Positions 27,411 to 35,514 of a stretch of 64,000 nucleotides of DNA are shown in pieces. Under the pieces are notes generated by a model that worked only from the letters and a program-made list of their open reading frames with translations, made no database searches and had not been told where the DNA came from. The DNA is from Flavobacterium tyrosinilyticum. GTDB taxonomy: Bacteria > Bacteroidota > Bacteroidia > Flavobacteriales > Flavobacteriaceae. The translations under genes and the position numbers were made by a program. The stretch lies in contig NZ_JAMOKG010000001.1 in assembly GCF_023656565.1 (NCBI RefSeq), positions 440,456-504,455 of the forward strand. Direction: 5' to 3'. The stretch's first letter is position 1; every line of letters begins with the position of its first letter.

Positions 27411-27549
27411 TTTTTACCATATAAGTTATATAAGTTCACTTGAAACATTCACTACAATAACATTAACGATAAAATAGGAGACGCATTGCGGTGCATCTCT
27501 ACAGGCGCATCTCAGCTAAAATGAACTTATATAACTTATATGGTAAAAA
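27411..27549. repeat. 139-bp intergenic element with perfect 28-bp inverted-repeat ends
   Basis: The gap between the small gene and polA (27287-27612) holds this element. Positions 27411-27438 are the exact reverse complement of 27522-27549, starting TTTTTACCATATAAG. Each arm contains two similar TATAAGT-like units. The 83-bp interior includes a degenerate AGACGC...GCATCT palindrome. A related element with similar arms but a different interior lies at 63352-63488. I see no ORF inside. Confidence 0.85.
27477..27502. repeat. Degenerate AGACGC palindromic repeat, copy 1
   Basis: The core AGACGCATTGCGGTGCATCT followed by CTACA resembles the better palindrome at 41877-41900 (AGACGCACTGCATTGCGTCT followed by CTACA). 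Both look like members of one dispersed palindromic repeat. This copy lies within the interior of the 139-bp inverted-repeat element. Confidence 0.5.
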
Positions 27550-27612
27550 TTTTCTTTTTTGATTAATTTTTGCAATCTCAATTGTTTATTTTTACAGACT
27601 AATATTTTTAAT

Positions 27613-30453
27613 ATGTCAACTCAAAAACGTCTTTTTCTTCTAGATGCTTATGCACTAATTTTTCGTGGTTATTATGCTTTTATAAAAAACCCGAGAATCA
27701 ACTCAAAAGGAATGGATACATCTGCAATTATGGGTTTTATGAACTCACTTTTGGATGTTATTAAAAGAGAAAAACCAGATCATTTAGCCGTTGCTTTTGA
27801 TAAAGGAGGTAGCCACGTAAGAAGCGAAATGTTTGTAGAATATAAAGCCAATCGTGATGCAACACCAGAGGCTATTAAAATTGCCATTCCGTATATTCAG
27901 GAATTATTACGAGCAATGCATATTCCTATTATTGAAATCGAGGGCTGCGAAGCCGATGACTTAATTGGAACAATCGCTAAACAAGCAGAAAAACAAAACT
28001 ACAAAGTCTACATGGTAACTCCAGATAAGGATTTTGCCCAACTAGTTTCTGAAAACATTTTTATGTATAAACCTGCTCGAATGGGTAACGGAATCGAAAT
28101 CTGGGGTGTTCCTGAGGTTTTGGCAAAATTTGAAATTGAAAGGCCAGAACAAGTAATTGATTTTCTTGGAATGATGGGCGACGCCGTGGATAATATTCCT
28201 GGATTGCCTGGAGTTGGTGAAGTTACAGCCAAAAAGTTCCTAAAAGAATTTGGAACAATGGAAAACCTTTTAGAAAACACACATTTACTAAAAGGAAAAA
28301 TGAAAGAGAACATCGAAGCCAACAAAGAAAAAGGGATTCTTTCTAAAAAATTAGCCGCGATTATTACCGATTGTAATGTTACTTTTAATGAAGAAGATTA
28401 CGAACTTTCTCGTCCTGATATCGAAAAAACAGATGCTATTTTTCAAGAACTAGAGTTTAGAAGAATGGCAGAACAGTTTGACAATTTATTTAAAAAGGAT
28501 GGCACTCAAACTGCTGCTCCAGCTTCTGATGCCAAATTATACAAAAAAGCACAGCCTAAAAACGAAGACCAATTTGATCTTTTTGGAGGCGGAAATACGA
28601 ATGGAGAAAACGCTGAAATCGAAAGAACTTCGTTTTATAATACTTTAGAAAACACCGAGCATTTTTACCAAACCATTCAAGGTGATTTAGGCATTAAAAT
28701 GCTTTTACAAAATTTACAAAAACAGACTTCGGTTTGTTTTGATACTGAAACCACAGGAATCGATGCTTTGCACGCAGAACTTGTTGGAATGTCTTTCTCT
28801 TACGAAAAAGGAAAAGCATTTTATGTTCCGTTTCCAGAAAGTCAGGAAGAAGCAAAAGCTTTAGTAGATAAATTTGTTCCGTTTTTTGAAAATGAAAATA
28901 TTGAGAAAATCGGACAGAATTTAAAATACGATCTAAAAATCCTTTCTAATTATGGTGTAACTGTAAAAGGAAAACTTTTTGATACGATGATTGCGCATTA
29001 TCTGATTAATCCGGATATGCGTCATAATATGGATATTTTGGCAGAAACATACTTGAAATATTCACCAAAATCTATTGAAACTTTAATTGGTAAAAAAGGA
29101 AAAAACCAGCTTAATATGCGCGATGTTCCTTTAGAAAACATTAAAGAATATGCAGCTGAAGATGCCGATGTTACTTTACAATTAAAAGAAATCTTCACAA
29201 CCGAATTAGATAAAACCGAAACTAAAAAGTTATTTGACGAAATCGAAATTCCATTAGTAAGCGTATTGGCCGACATGGAAACGGAAGGAATTCGTTTGGA
29301 TGTAGATTTCTTAAAAGCAATGTCTTCTGAAATGGAAGTCGAAATAAAATCGTTAGAAGAAAAAATATATGAAACTGCTGGAGAGAAATTCAACTTAGCT
29401 TCTCCAAAACAATTAGGAGATATTTTATTTGACAAACTAAAAATTGGTGGTGCAAAGCAAAAGAAAACCAAAACGGGACAGTACGCAACTGGCGAAGAAG
29501 TTTTGACTTATTTGGCCAATGACAACCCAATTGTAAAACAGATTTTAGATTGGCGTCAGATGGTAAAACTGCAAAGTACTTATATCTTAGCTTTACCAGA
29601 ACAAGTTGATAAAAAAACGTTACGCGTTCATACCGATTATATGCAGACGGTTGCTGCAACGGGACGTTTGAGCTCTAACAATCCAAACTTGCAGAACATT
29701 CCAATTCGTACCGAAAGAGGCCGTCAGATTCGTAAAGCTTTTGTGGCACGTGATGAAAATTACACTTTAATCTCTGCCGATTACTCGCAAATTGAATTAA
29801 GAATTATTGCTGCTTTGAGTGGTGAAGAAAATATGATTGCAGCTTTCCAAAACGGAGAAGACATTCACAGAGCAACTGCAGCAAAAGTTTTTGATGTGGC
29901 GCTGGAAGAAGTTTCCCGCGAGCAAAGAAGCAATGCCAAAACAGTAAACTTTGGAATCATATACGGTGTTTCTGCTTTTGGTTTGAGTAATCAGACTTCG
30001 CTATCAAGAAGCGAAAGCGCTGCATTGATTGATGCTTATTATAAAACGTATCCAAGATTGAAATCATACATTTCTGAGCAAATCGAATTTGCACGAGAAA
30101 AAGGATACGTACAAACCATTTTAGGACGTCGCAGATACTTAAAAGATATTAATTCTGCCAATGCCGTTGTGAGAAGTGCCGCTGAACGAAATGCTGTAAA
30201 TGCTCCAATTCAAGGAAGCGCTGCTGATGTGATTAAAATTGCCATGATCAACATTCATAAAAAACTCCGTGACGAAAACTGGAAATCTAAAATGTTGCTT
30301 CAGGTACATGATGAGCTTGTATTCGATGTTCATAACGACGAACTCGAAAAAATCCAGCCGATGATTAAACATGAAATGGAAAATGCATTTAAAATGTCGG
30401 TTCCTTTAGAAGTTGAATTAGGAATGGGTAAAGATTGGTTAGAAGCGCATTAA
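27613..30453 (+). CDS. polA: DNA polymerase I
   Basis: A 946-residue replication and repair polymerase. I start at MSTQKRLFLLDAYALIFRG, the conserved 5'-nuclease start; the frame extends upstream to 27559 but that part is untypical. Domains are the 5'-3' exonuclease (to about residue 300), a 3'-5' exonuclease with intact FDTETTGIDA, and the polymerase domain with SADYSQIELRIIA and QVHDELVFDV. The presence of the DxE motif suggests proofreading is active, unlike Taq. It stands alone, upstream of a bidirectional terminator shared with the LacI gene. Confidence 0.97.
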   Translation: MSTQKRLFLLDAYALIFRGYYAFIKNPRINSKGMDTSAIMGFMNSLLDVIKREKPDHLAVAFDKGGSHVRSEMFVEYKANRDATPEAIKIAIPYIQELLRAMHIPIIEIEGCEADDLIGTIAKQAEKQNYKVYMVTPDKDFAQLVSENIFMYKPARMGNGIEIWGVPEVLAKFEIERPEQVIDFLGMMGDAVDNIPGLPGVGEVTAKKFLKEFGTMENLLENTHLLKGKMKENIEANKEKGILSKKLAAIITDCNVTFNEEDYELSRPDIEKTDAIFQELEFRRMAEQFDNLFKKDGTQTAAPASDAKLYKKAQPKNEDQFDLFGGGNTNGENAEIERTSFYNTLENTEHFYQTIQGDLGIKMLLQNLQKQTSVCFDTETTGIDALHAELVGMSFSYEKGKAFYVPFPESQEEAKALVDKFVPFFENENIEKIGQNLKYDLKILSNYGVTVKGKLFDTMIAHYLINPDMRHNMDILAETYLKYSPKSIETLIGKKGKNQLNMRDVPLENIKEYAAEDADVTLQLKEIFTTELDKTETKKLFDEIEIPLVSVLADMETEGIRLDVDFLKAMSSEMEVEIKSLEEKIYETAGEKFNLASPKQLGDILFDKLKIGGAKQKKTKTGQYATGEEVLTYLANDNPIVKQILDWRQMVKLQSTYILALPEQVDKKTLRVHTDYMQTVAATGRLSSNNPNLQNIPIRTERGRQIRKAFVARDENYTLISADYSQIELRIIAALSGEENMIAAFQNGEDIHRATAAKVFDVALEEVSREQRSNAKTVNFGIIYGVSAFGLSNQTSLSRSESAALIDAYYKTYPRLKSYISEQIEFAREKGYVQTILGRRRYLKDINSANAVVRSAAERNAVNAPIQGSAADVIKIAMINIHKKLRDENWKSKMLLQVHDELVFDVHNDELEKIQPMIKHEMENAFKMSVPLEVELGMGKDWLEAH

Positions 30454-30455
30454 TA

Positions 30456-30490
30456 ATTTTAGATTTCAGATTGTTGATTTCAGATATCTA
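30456..30490 (+). repeat. Heptamer-period array after polA
   Basis: Five consecutive 7-nt units: ATTTTAG, ATTTCAG, ATTGTTG, ATTTCAG, ATATCTA. Units keep A-T in the first two places and vary in the rest. It lies between the polA stop and the terminator, with no coding sense. Confidence 0.65.
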
Positions 30491-30540
30491 AATAAAAAAT
30501 CAACCCAATCTTGTCATTTCTGACATAAATATATATATAA

Positions 30541-30568
30541 AAAAATCCATTCTTTCGAATGGATTTTT
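30541..30568. terminator. Bidirectional terminator between polA and the LacI-family gene
   Basis: A 12-bp stem AAAAATCCATTC / GAATGGATTTTT with loop TTTC, and A/T tracts on both sides. It serves convergent polA and the regulator. Confidence 0.88.
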
Positions 30569-30577
30569 TTGTTTTTA

Positions 30578-31603
30578 TTATTTTTTTCGAGTGGATTCTC
30601 TTTCTTTCAATTTTGTTTTGATGACGATTGTTTCGTATTCAGAAATTGTTCCTTCTGGCTCTTCCAATCTTTCAATTAATCTTTTTGCAGCAACTTCTCC
30701 AATTTCAACTCCATGCTGACTTACAGTAGTCAAACTTGGTGACAAACGTCTTGAAGCCAAAATTCCGTCAGCAAAACCAATGATTGAAATATCTTCTGGG
30801 ACTCTGTAACCCTTTTTCAAACTTACTCTTAAAGCCGCAACAGAATCATTTTCGTCTAAAGCAAAAATTCCGTCAATTTTATGATCAAAAAGCCCTTCGA
30901 TTTTAGCTTTCATATCTTCTTCAGAATCGGTACGAAGAATGATTTTTTCATTAACTGGAATATTATTGTCTTTCAAGGCTTTTAAATATCCTTCAGTTCT
31001 AAGCTTTCCAACACTAATATTATCTACAGAAGATATCAGAGCAATATTTTTACAACCTAAATTAATTAAATGCTGTGTCGAATTGATAGCCGAATCATAA
31101 TCATCTACTACTACTTTATCACAATCAACTTCATCAGCAATACGATCAAACATAACGATTGGCGTTCCGTCATTGATTATTTCAGAGAAATGATTGTAAT
31201 CTTGAAGCTTTTGAGCTTCTTGTGAAACCGACAAAATAAATCCATCTATAGTTCCATTGCTCAGCATTTCCAGCGTATGAACTTCTTTTTCTAGAGATTC
31301 ATTAGAAATACAGGTAATTACATTATATCCTTTTTTATCGGCAACTTTCTCAATACCGCTAAAAACTTTCGCAAAGAAAGAATTTAAAATATTAGGAATA
31401 ATTACGCCAATCGTTTTTGTCTTACGATTCTTAAGATTCAAACCAATAACATTCGGCTTATAATTTTTGAGTTTGGCATACTCTTTAATCTTCACCTTGG
31501 TTTGTTCACTAATTTCTGGACTGTCATTCAATGCTTTAGACACAGTCGAAACAGAAACTCCCAGTTCCTTCGCAATTTGTTTTAGAGTTGCTTTAGCTTT
31601 CAT
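30578..31603 (-). CDS. LacI-family transcriptional regulator
   Basis: A 341-residue repressor-type regulator. The N-terminal helix-turn-helix and hinge are clear (TLKQIAKELGVSVSTVSKAL, then NDSPEISEQTKVKIKEYA). The remainder is a periplasmic-binding-protein-like sugar-sensing domain (IGVIIPNILNSFFAKVFSGI ... ISIIGFADGILASRRL). No sugar-use genes are adjacent, so the regulon is not evident. Divergent ferritin-like genes begin 208 bp away, and an imperfect 18-bp palindrome at 31718-31735 lies in between. The ligand is unknown. Confidence 0.93.
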   Translation of the reverse strand: MKAKATLKQIAKELGVSVSTVSKALNDSPEISEQTKVKIKEYAKLKNYKPNVIGLNLKNRKTKTIGVIIPNILNSFFAKVFSGIEKVADKKGYNVITCISNESLEKEVHTLEMLSNGTIDGFILSVSQEAQKLQDYNHFSEIINDGTPIVMFDRIADEVDCDKVVVDDYDSAINSTQHLINLGCKNIALISSVDNISVGKLRTEGYLKALKDNNIPVNEKIILRTDSEEDMKAKIEGLFDHKIDGIFALDENDSVAALRVSLKKGYRVPEDISIIGFADGILASRRLSPSLTTVSQHGVEIGEVAAKRLIERLEEPEGTISEYETIVIKTKLKERESTRKK

Positions 31604-31628
31604 CCAATTGAATTTTATGTAATTAATA

Positions 31629-31660
31629 CAAATATAGTAGAATTACCTAAAATAAAACAA
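31629..31660 (-). promoter_or_regulatory. Promoter of the LacI-family gene
   Basis: Minus-strand TATATTTG (31629-31636) with TTG (31658-31660) 21 nt upstream, 25 nt before the start codon at 31603. Confidence 0.5.
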
Positions 31661-31811
31661 AAACAAGCCATTAGTATTTAAAAATATAAGTCATTTCGAA
31701 ATAATAATTAATTAAACAGCGATTTTAAAACCGCTCTTACTAAAATTTCGTTAATAACTAAATACCCGTTAACTAAAAACCAATGTTATTAACCTAATAA
31801 AAAACTTGATT

Positions 31812-32558
31812 ATGAAAAACGAAGTTAAAATTCATGAAGTTGACCCTTCACTGAATAGTAGAAGGAGCTTTCTTAAGCTCAGCGGATTAACATTAGTCAC
31901 CACAGGTTTGGTTCTAGCTGGCTGCAGCGACAATGACAATGATAATGATATGCCAGACACCTCATTGCCTGGAATAAGAAATGGTGTTTTTGATTTAGGC
32001 TCTGGAGATTTTGGAGTTTTGACTTATGCGTACGCTCTCGAACAACTAGAAGCCGACTTTTATACTAAAGTTGTTAATGCAAGTAGTTTTAATACTGTAT
32101 TTAGCAGTCTTGAACGTGAAGTTCTAACCGATTTATATCACCATGAAGTGGTTCACAGAGATTTCTTCAAAGCAGCTTTGAATGGAGCACTTCCTGATCC
32201 TAGTTCGCAATTACTGCCTTCTTTATCTTTTAATTATGGTTCATTAAATTTCAACAGCCGCACTGAAGTTCTCGCAACTGCAAAAGCACTAGAAGATACT
32301 GGCGTTGCTGCTTATAACGGAGCAGGAAAACTAATTAAAACAGCGGACTACTTATTATTGGCCGGAAAAATTGTTTCTGTTGAAGCCAGACACGCTTCAG
32401 CAATAAGAAGTTTAATTAATCCGAATTCGAAAGATTTTGCGGGAGATGATATTGTAAATATGTCAACAGGATTAGATGATGCAAAAGATCCATCTAAAAT
32501 ACTGCCAATTGCTGCTGGTTTTATTACCACAAAATTCACAGCTAAATACCTACCTTAA
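31812..32558 (+). CDS. Tat-exported ferritin-like lipoprotein
   Basis: A 248-residue protein of the ferritin-like (Ferritin_2) type. The N-terminus combines a twin-arginine motif (SRRSFLKLSG) with a lipobox (LVLAGC), so it is predicted to be a folded, exported lipoprotein. An Asp/Asn-rich spacer follows. Helix motifs typical of di-iron or ferritin-like four-helix bundles are ALEQLEADFY, HHEVVHRDFF, ALEDTGVAAY and SVEARHASAI. I use the ATG at 31812; a TTG lies six bases upstream. It is paired with the related gene 26 bp downstream. Function is unknown; metal binding is plausible. Confidence 0.85.
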   Translation: MKNEVKIHEVDPSLNSRRSFLKLSGLTLVTTGLVLAGCSDNDNDNDMPDTSLPGIRNGVFDLGSGDFGVLTYAYALEQLEADFYTKVVNASSFNTVFSSLEREVLTDLYHHEVVHRDFFKAALNGALPDPSSQLLPSLSFNYGSLNFNSRTEVLATAKALEDTGVAAYNGAGKLIKTADYLLLAGKIVSVEARHASAIRSLINPNSKDFAGDDIVNMSTGLDDAKDPSKILPIAAGFITTKFTAKYLP

Positions 32559-32584
32559 TCTTAACCGTCAAAAACTTAGAAATT

Positions 32585-33397
32585 ATGAACATTTTAAAAT
32601 TTATAGAATCTTTTACTGATGATAATTTGATGAACAGTACTGGTTCTCGAAGAGACAGTTTTGCACAGTTTGGAAATATTGGAAAAGATTTAGCTTTGGC
32701 ATCAATTCCATTCGGATTGTCGGCTCTTACCAATAAAGCTTTCGCAAAAGACATAACAGCAACTCCAGCAACACCTATTGGAGCTTTGCAATTTGCTTTG
32801 ACTTTAGAATACCTTGAAAACGAATTTTACGCAATGGCTTTAGATTCTGGCGTAATTCCAGCTTCAGAAAACTCAGGAAGAGACTTAAAAGTATTCCAAC
32901 AAATTGCAGCACACGAATCTGATCATGTTAAATTTTTAATTGCAGGCTTAGGTGGTACCGCAAGTGCCAACTTCGTCACTAAACCAACTTTTGACTTTAC
33001 GGTTGGAGGAGCATTTAATCCGTTTGGAGATTACCCAACCTTTTTAGCTTTGGCACAAGCTTTTGAAGATACTGGAGTTCGAGCATATAAAGGACAAGCT
33101 GCAAACTTGATAACCACTCCAGATTTATTGACTGCAGCATTGCAGATACATTCTGTCGAAGCGCGCCATGCTTCTGAAGTGAGAAGATTAAGAGGTTTAA
33201 AAGGATGGATCTCTAATGCCGAAAGAGGCGCTGGCATGCCAGCAGCAACTCAAGCCGTCTACGATGGCGAAGGTGTAACCGTTCAAGCTGGATTTAATAC
33301 TGCAGCTGCTTTTGGTGCTGCGGCAGGCTCAGAAGCTTACGATGAGCCACTTACGACACAGCAAGTGGTTGATATTGCCAATATATTTATTGTATAA
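32585..33397 (+). CDS. Exported ferritin-like protein, second of a pair
   Basis: A 270-residue paralogue of the gene at 31812-32558. The N-terminal region has GSRRDSFAQFGNIGKDLALA, a Tat-like signal set back about 20 residues, ending around NKAFAKD. The ferritin-like bundle keeps TLEYLENEFY, AAHESDHVKFL, AFEDTGVRAY and SVEARHASEV, and therefore the Glu/ExxH set expected for a metal site. It is longer at the C-terminus than its neighbour. The two are an operon that ends at a terminator. Whether they form a heteromer is a guess. Confidence 0.85.
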   Translation: MNILKFIESFTDDNLMNSTGSRRDSFAQFGNIGKDLALASIPFGLSALTNKAFAKDITATPATPIGALQFALTLEYLENEFYAMALDSGVIPASENSGRDLKVFQQIAAHESDHVKFLIAGLGGTASANFVTKPTFDFTVGGAFNPFGDYPTFLALAQAFEDTGVRAYKGQAANLITTPDLLTAALQIHSVEARHASEVRRLRGLKGWISNAERGAGMPAATQAVYDGEGVTVQAGFNTAAAFGAAAGSEAYDEPLTTQQVVDIANIFIV

Positions 33398-33419
33398 TCA
33401 CTTTTTTTCATAAATATTT

Positions 33420-33449
33420 AACCGTCTTTACTTTATTGTAGAGACGGTT
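33420..33449 (+). terminator. Terminator of the ferritin-like operon
   Basis: Stem AACCGTCT / AGACGGTT with a 14-nt loop, followed by TTTTTT, 22 bp past the stop. Confidence 0.8.
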
Positions 33450-33518
33450 TTTTTATTCGCTAATTATTTAAAAAACTGAAGCCCTGATTTTCAGCAGATA
33501 AAATATTCTTTCAGGTAT

Positions 33519-33548
33519 TTGGTTTTAAAATAATTAATTGTACTTTTG
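33519..33548 (+). promoter_or_regulatory. Promoter of rplM-rpsI
   Basis: TTG (33519-33521) and TACTTTTG (33541-33548) with a 19-nt spacer, an exact match to the Bacteroidota consensus. Confidence 0.7.
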
Positions 33549-33549
33549 C

Positions 33550-33567
33550 ATCCCCTTTATTGGGGAT
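33550..33567 (+). promoter_or_regulatory. Small hairpin at the 5' end of the rplM leader
   Basis: Stem ATCCCC / GGGGAT with a 6-nt loop lies right at the predicted transcription start and 24 nt before the rplM ATG. It may be a ribosomal-protein leader element. The predicted start near 33552 would put the 5' arm at the very end of the RNA, so the fold is uncertain. Confidence 0.35.
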
Positions 33568-33591
33568 GGAATGTTTAATTAAAATAATATT

Positions 33592-34047
33592 ATGGACGCA
33601 TTAAGCTACAAAACAGTTTCAGCAAGCAAAGCCACTGTAACTAAAGAGTGGATTGTTGTTGACGCTGAAGGTCATAACTTAGGACGTCTTGCTTCTAAAG
33701 TTGCAATGATTTTAAGAGGTAAGTACAAGCCAAGTTACACACCGCACGTTGACTGTGGAGATAACGTAATTGTTATCAACTCAGAAAAAATTAACCTTAC
33801 AGGTACAAAATTGAATGACAAAATTTACATGCGTCATACAGGTTACCCAGGAGGACAAAGAACTTTAACTGCTAAAGTATTGCAAGCTAAAAACCCTGCA
33901 TTATTAGTAGAAAAAGCTGTAAAAGGTATGTTACCTAAAAACAAATTAGGAGCTGAACTTTTTAGAAATCTAAATGTTGTTGTAGGATCTGAGCACACTC
34001 ACGGAGCTCAAAAACCTAGAACTGTTAACCTAAATGATCTTAAGTAA
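33592..34047 (+). CDS. rplM: 50S ribosomal protein L13
   Basis: Early-assembly protein of the large subunit. The 151-residue sequence has typical L13 stretches: WIVVDAEGHNLGRLASKVA, the KYKPSYTPHVDCGDNVIVIN segment and MLPKNKLGAELFRNL. The first codon of rpsI overlaps its stop (TAATG), so the two are translationally coupled as in most bacteria. Confidence 0.98.
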   Translation: MDALSYKTVSASKATVTKEWIVVDAEGHNLGRLASKVAMILRGKYKPSYTPHVDCGDNVIVINSEKINLTGTKLNDKIYMRHTGYPGGQRTLTAKVLQAKNPALLVEKAVKGMLPKNKLGAELFRNLNVVVGSEHTHGAQKPRTVNLNDLK

Positions 34048-34433
34048 TGGGAGTTATTCACAAAATCGGTAGAAGAAAAACCGCTGTTGCACGTGTATAC
34101 GTTTCTGAAGGAACTGGAAACATCACTGTAAACAAAAAAGAATTCGCAACTTACTTTCCAACTGCAACTTTACAATACAAAGTTTTACAACCGCTTTCTA
34201 TGACAGAAAACGCTGGTAACTTTGATGTAAAAGTAAACGTTTACGGAGGTGGTACAACTGGTCAGGCAGAAGCTGTAAGAATGGCATTAGCACGCGTAAT
34301 GTGTGAAGTTAACGCTGAAAACAGAGGAATCCTTAAACCAGAAGGTTTATTAACAAGAGACCCAAGAATGGTTGAACGTAAGAAATTCGGTCAGAAGAAA
34401 GCTCGTAAGAGATTCCAGTTCTCTAAACGTTAA
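34047..34433 (+). CDS. rpsI: 30S ribosomal protein S9
   Basis: Small-subunit protein whose C-terminal tail reaches the P-site tRNA. The 128-residue sequence begins MGVIHKIGRRKTAVARVYV and ends with the basic tail GQKKARKRFQFSKR, which keeps the terminal Lys-Arg. Its ATG overlaps the rplM stop by one base. A short hairpin follows the stop. Confidence 0.98.
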   Translation: MGVIHKIGRRKTAVARVYVSEGTGNITVNKKEFATYFPTATLQYKVLQPLSMTENAGNFDVKVNVYGGGTTGQAEAVRMALARVMCEVNAENRGILKPEGLLTRDPRMVERKKFGQKKARKRFQFSKR

Positions 34434-34440
34434 TATTACC

Positions 34441-34465
34441 TGTCTTGTTCAAATGGGACAAGACA
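34441..34465 (+). terminator. Hairpin after rpsI
   Basis: Stem TGTCTTGTTC / GGACAAGACA (one G-U pair) with a 5-nt loop, 7 bp past the stop. The T-tract is weak (TTATC), so it may be a partial terminator or a 3' stabiliser. Confidence 0.55.
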
Positions 34466-34479
34466 TTATCAATTATTTA

Positions 34480-34583
34480 TTGAAATTAAAAAACACAGTT
34501 ATTGTTGCTCTCCTACCGAGGTAGGATATAGTTTAGCATCTAAATGTATAAAGCCAGAGAAATCGCCATTTATACATTGCTAA
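34480..34583 (+). promoter_or_regulatory. rpsB promoter and structured leader
   Basis: A promoter-like TTG (34480-34482) and TATTGTTG (34500-34507) precede a leader with two hairpins. The first is CCTACC-GA-GGTAGG (34512-34525). The second is larger: TTAGC (34533-34537) with GCTAA (34579-34583), then AATGTATAAA (34543-34552) with TTTATACATT (34569-34578), a 5-nt bulge and a 16-nt loop. It ends 26 nt before the rpsB ATG. A leader of this sort before S2 suggests autoregulation, by inference only. Confidence 0.55.
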
Positions 34584-34609
34584 TCAACAGAACGTAAACT
34601 AGTACAAAA

Positions 34610-35374
34610 ATGGCAAACAAAATAGAAGTAAAAGAATTACTAGAAGCAGGTGTTCACTTCGGACACATGACTAGAAAATGGGATCCAAACATGGCTCCTT
34701 ACATTTATATGGAGCGTAATGGTATTCACATTATCAATCTATATAAAACTGCAGCTAAAATTGAAGAGGCTAACGAAGCTTTGAAAAAAATCGCTGCATC
34801 AGGTAGAAAAATCTTATTCGTAGCTACCAAAAAACAAGCAAAAGACATCGTTGCTGATAAAGCAAAAGCTGCAAACATGCCTTACATCACTGAAAGATGG
34901 CCAGGTGGAATGTTGACTAACTTCGTAACTATCAGAAAGGCAGTTAAAAAAATGTCTTCTATCGATAAAATGAAGAAAGATGGTACTTTCAACACTTTAT
35001 CTAAAAAAGAGCGTTTACAAGTTGATCGTCTACGTGCTAAATTAGAGAAAAACTTAGGTTCAATTGCTGATATGTCTAGACTACCTGCAGCATTGTTCGT
35101 AGTAGATATCAAAGCTGAACACATCGCAATAAAAGAAGCTCAAAAATTAAACATTCCAGTTTTCGCAATGGTTGATACGAATTCTGACCCAAGAGAGGTT
35201 GATTACGTGATTCCTGCAAATGATGACGCTTCTAAATCAATTGACAAAATTTTATCTTTAGTAACTACTGCAGTAATCGAAGGTCTTTCTGACAGAGGTG
35301 CTGAAAAAGAAGTTGAAGCTGCTGAAGAAGCTCCTGCTGTTGAGGCTGAAGCTGCTCCTGCAACTGAAGAATAA
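34610..35374 (+). CDS. rpsB: 30S ribosomal protein S2
   Basis: Small-subunit protein, 254 residues. Family stretches are EVKELLEAGVHFGHMTRKWD, ILFVATKKQAKDIV, ERWPGGMLTNF and DTNSDPREVDYVIPANDDA. The C-terminus carries an extra acidic Ala/Glu tail (about 25 residues) common in Bacteroidota. tsf follows, separated by a repeat-filled 140-bp gap. The upstream leader is structured. Confidence 0.98.
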   Translation: MANKIEVKELLEAGVHFGHMTRKWDPNMAPYIYMERNGIHIINLYKTAAKIEEANEALKKIAASGRKILFVATKKQAKDIVADKAKAANMPYITERWPGGMLTNFVTIRKAVKKMSSIDKMKKDGTFNTLSKKERLQVDRLRAKLEKNLGSIADMSRLPAALFVVDIKAEHIAIKEAQKLNIPVFAMVDTNSDPREVDYVIPANDDASKSIDKILSLVTTAVIEGLSDRGAEKEVEAAEEAPAVEAEAAPATEE

Positions 35375-35377
35375 ATC

Positions 35378-35486
35378 AAATTTTAAATTCCAAATTTTAA
35401 ATTCCAAAGTCCAAATACAAAATTAAAAACGTTATGTTGATAATTTATTAAAATTGGAGTTTGGGATTTAAAAGCTGGAATTTTTT
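35378..35486. repeat. Heptamer-period array with inverted partner between rpsB and tsf
   Basis: Eight successive 7-nt units all start AAA: AAATTTT, AAATTCC, AAATTTT, AAATTCC, AAAGTCC, AAATACA, AAATTAA, AAACGTT (35378-35433). A facing inverted run follows (about 35451-35486) with GGAGTTT, GGGATTT and GGAATTT units. Together they could fold into a long imperfect hairpin in the rpsB-tsf mRNA. Confidence 0.75.
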
Positions 35487-35514
35487 ACTTTTAACATTAA
35501 AAATTCAAAATATT

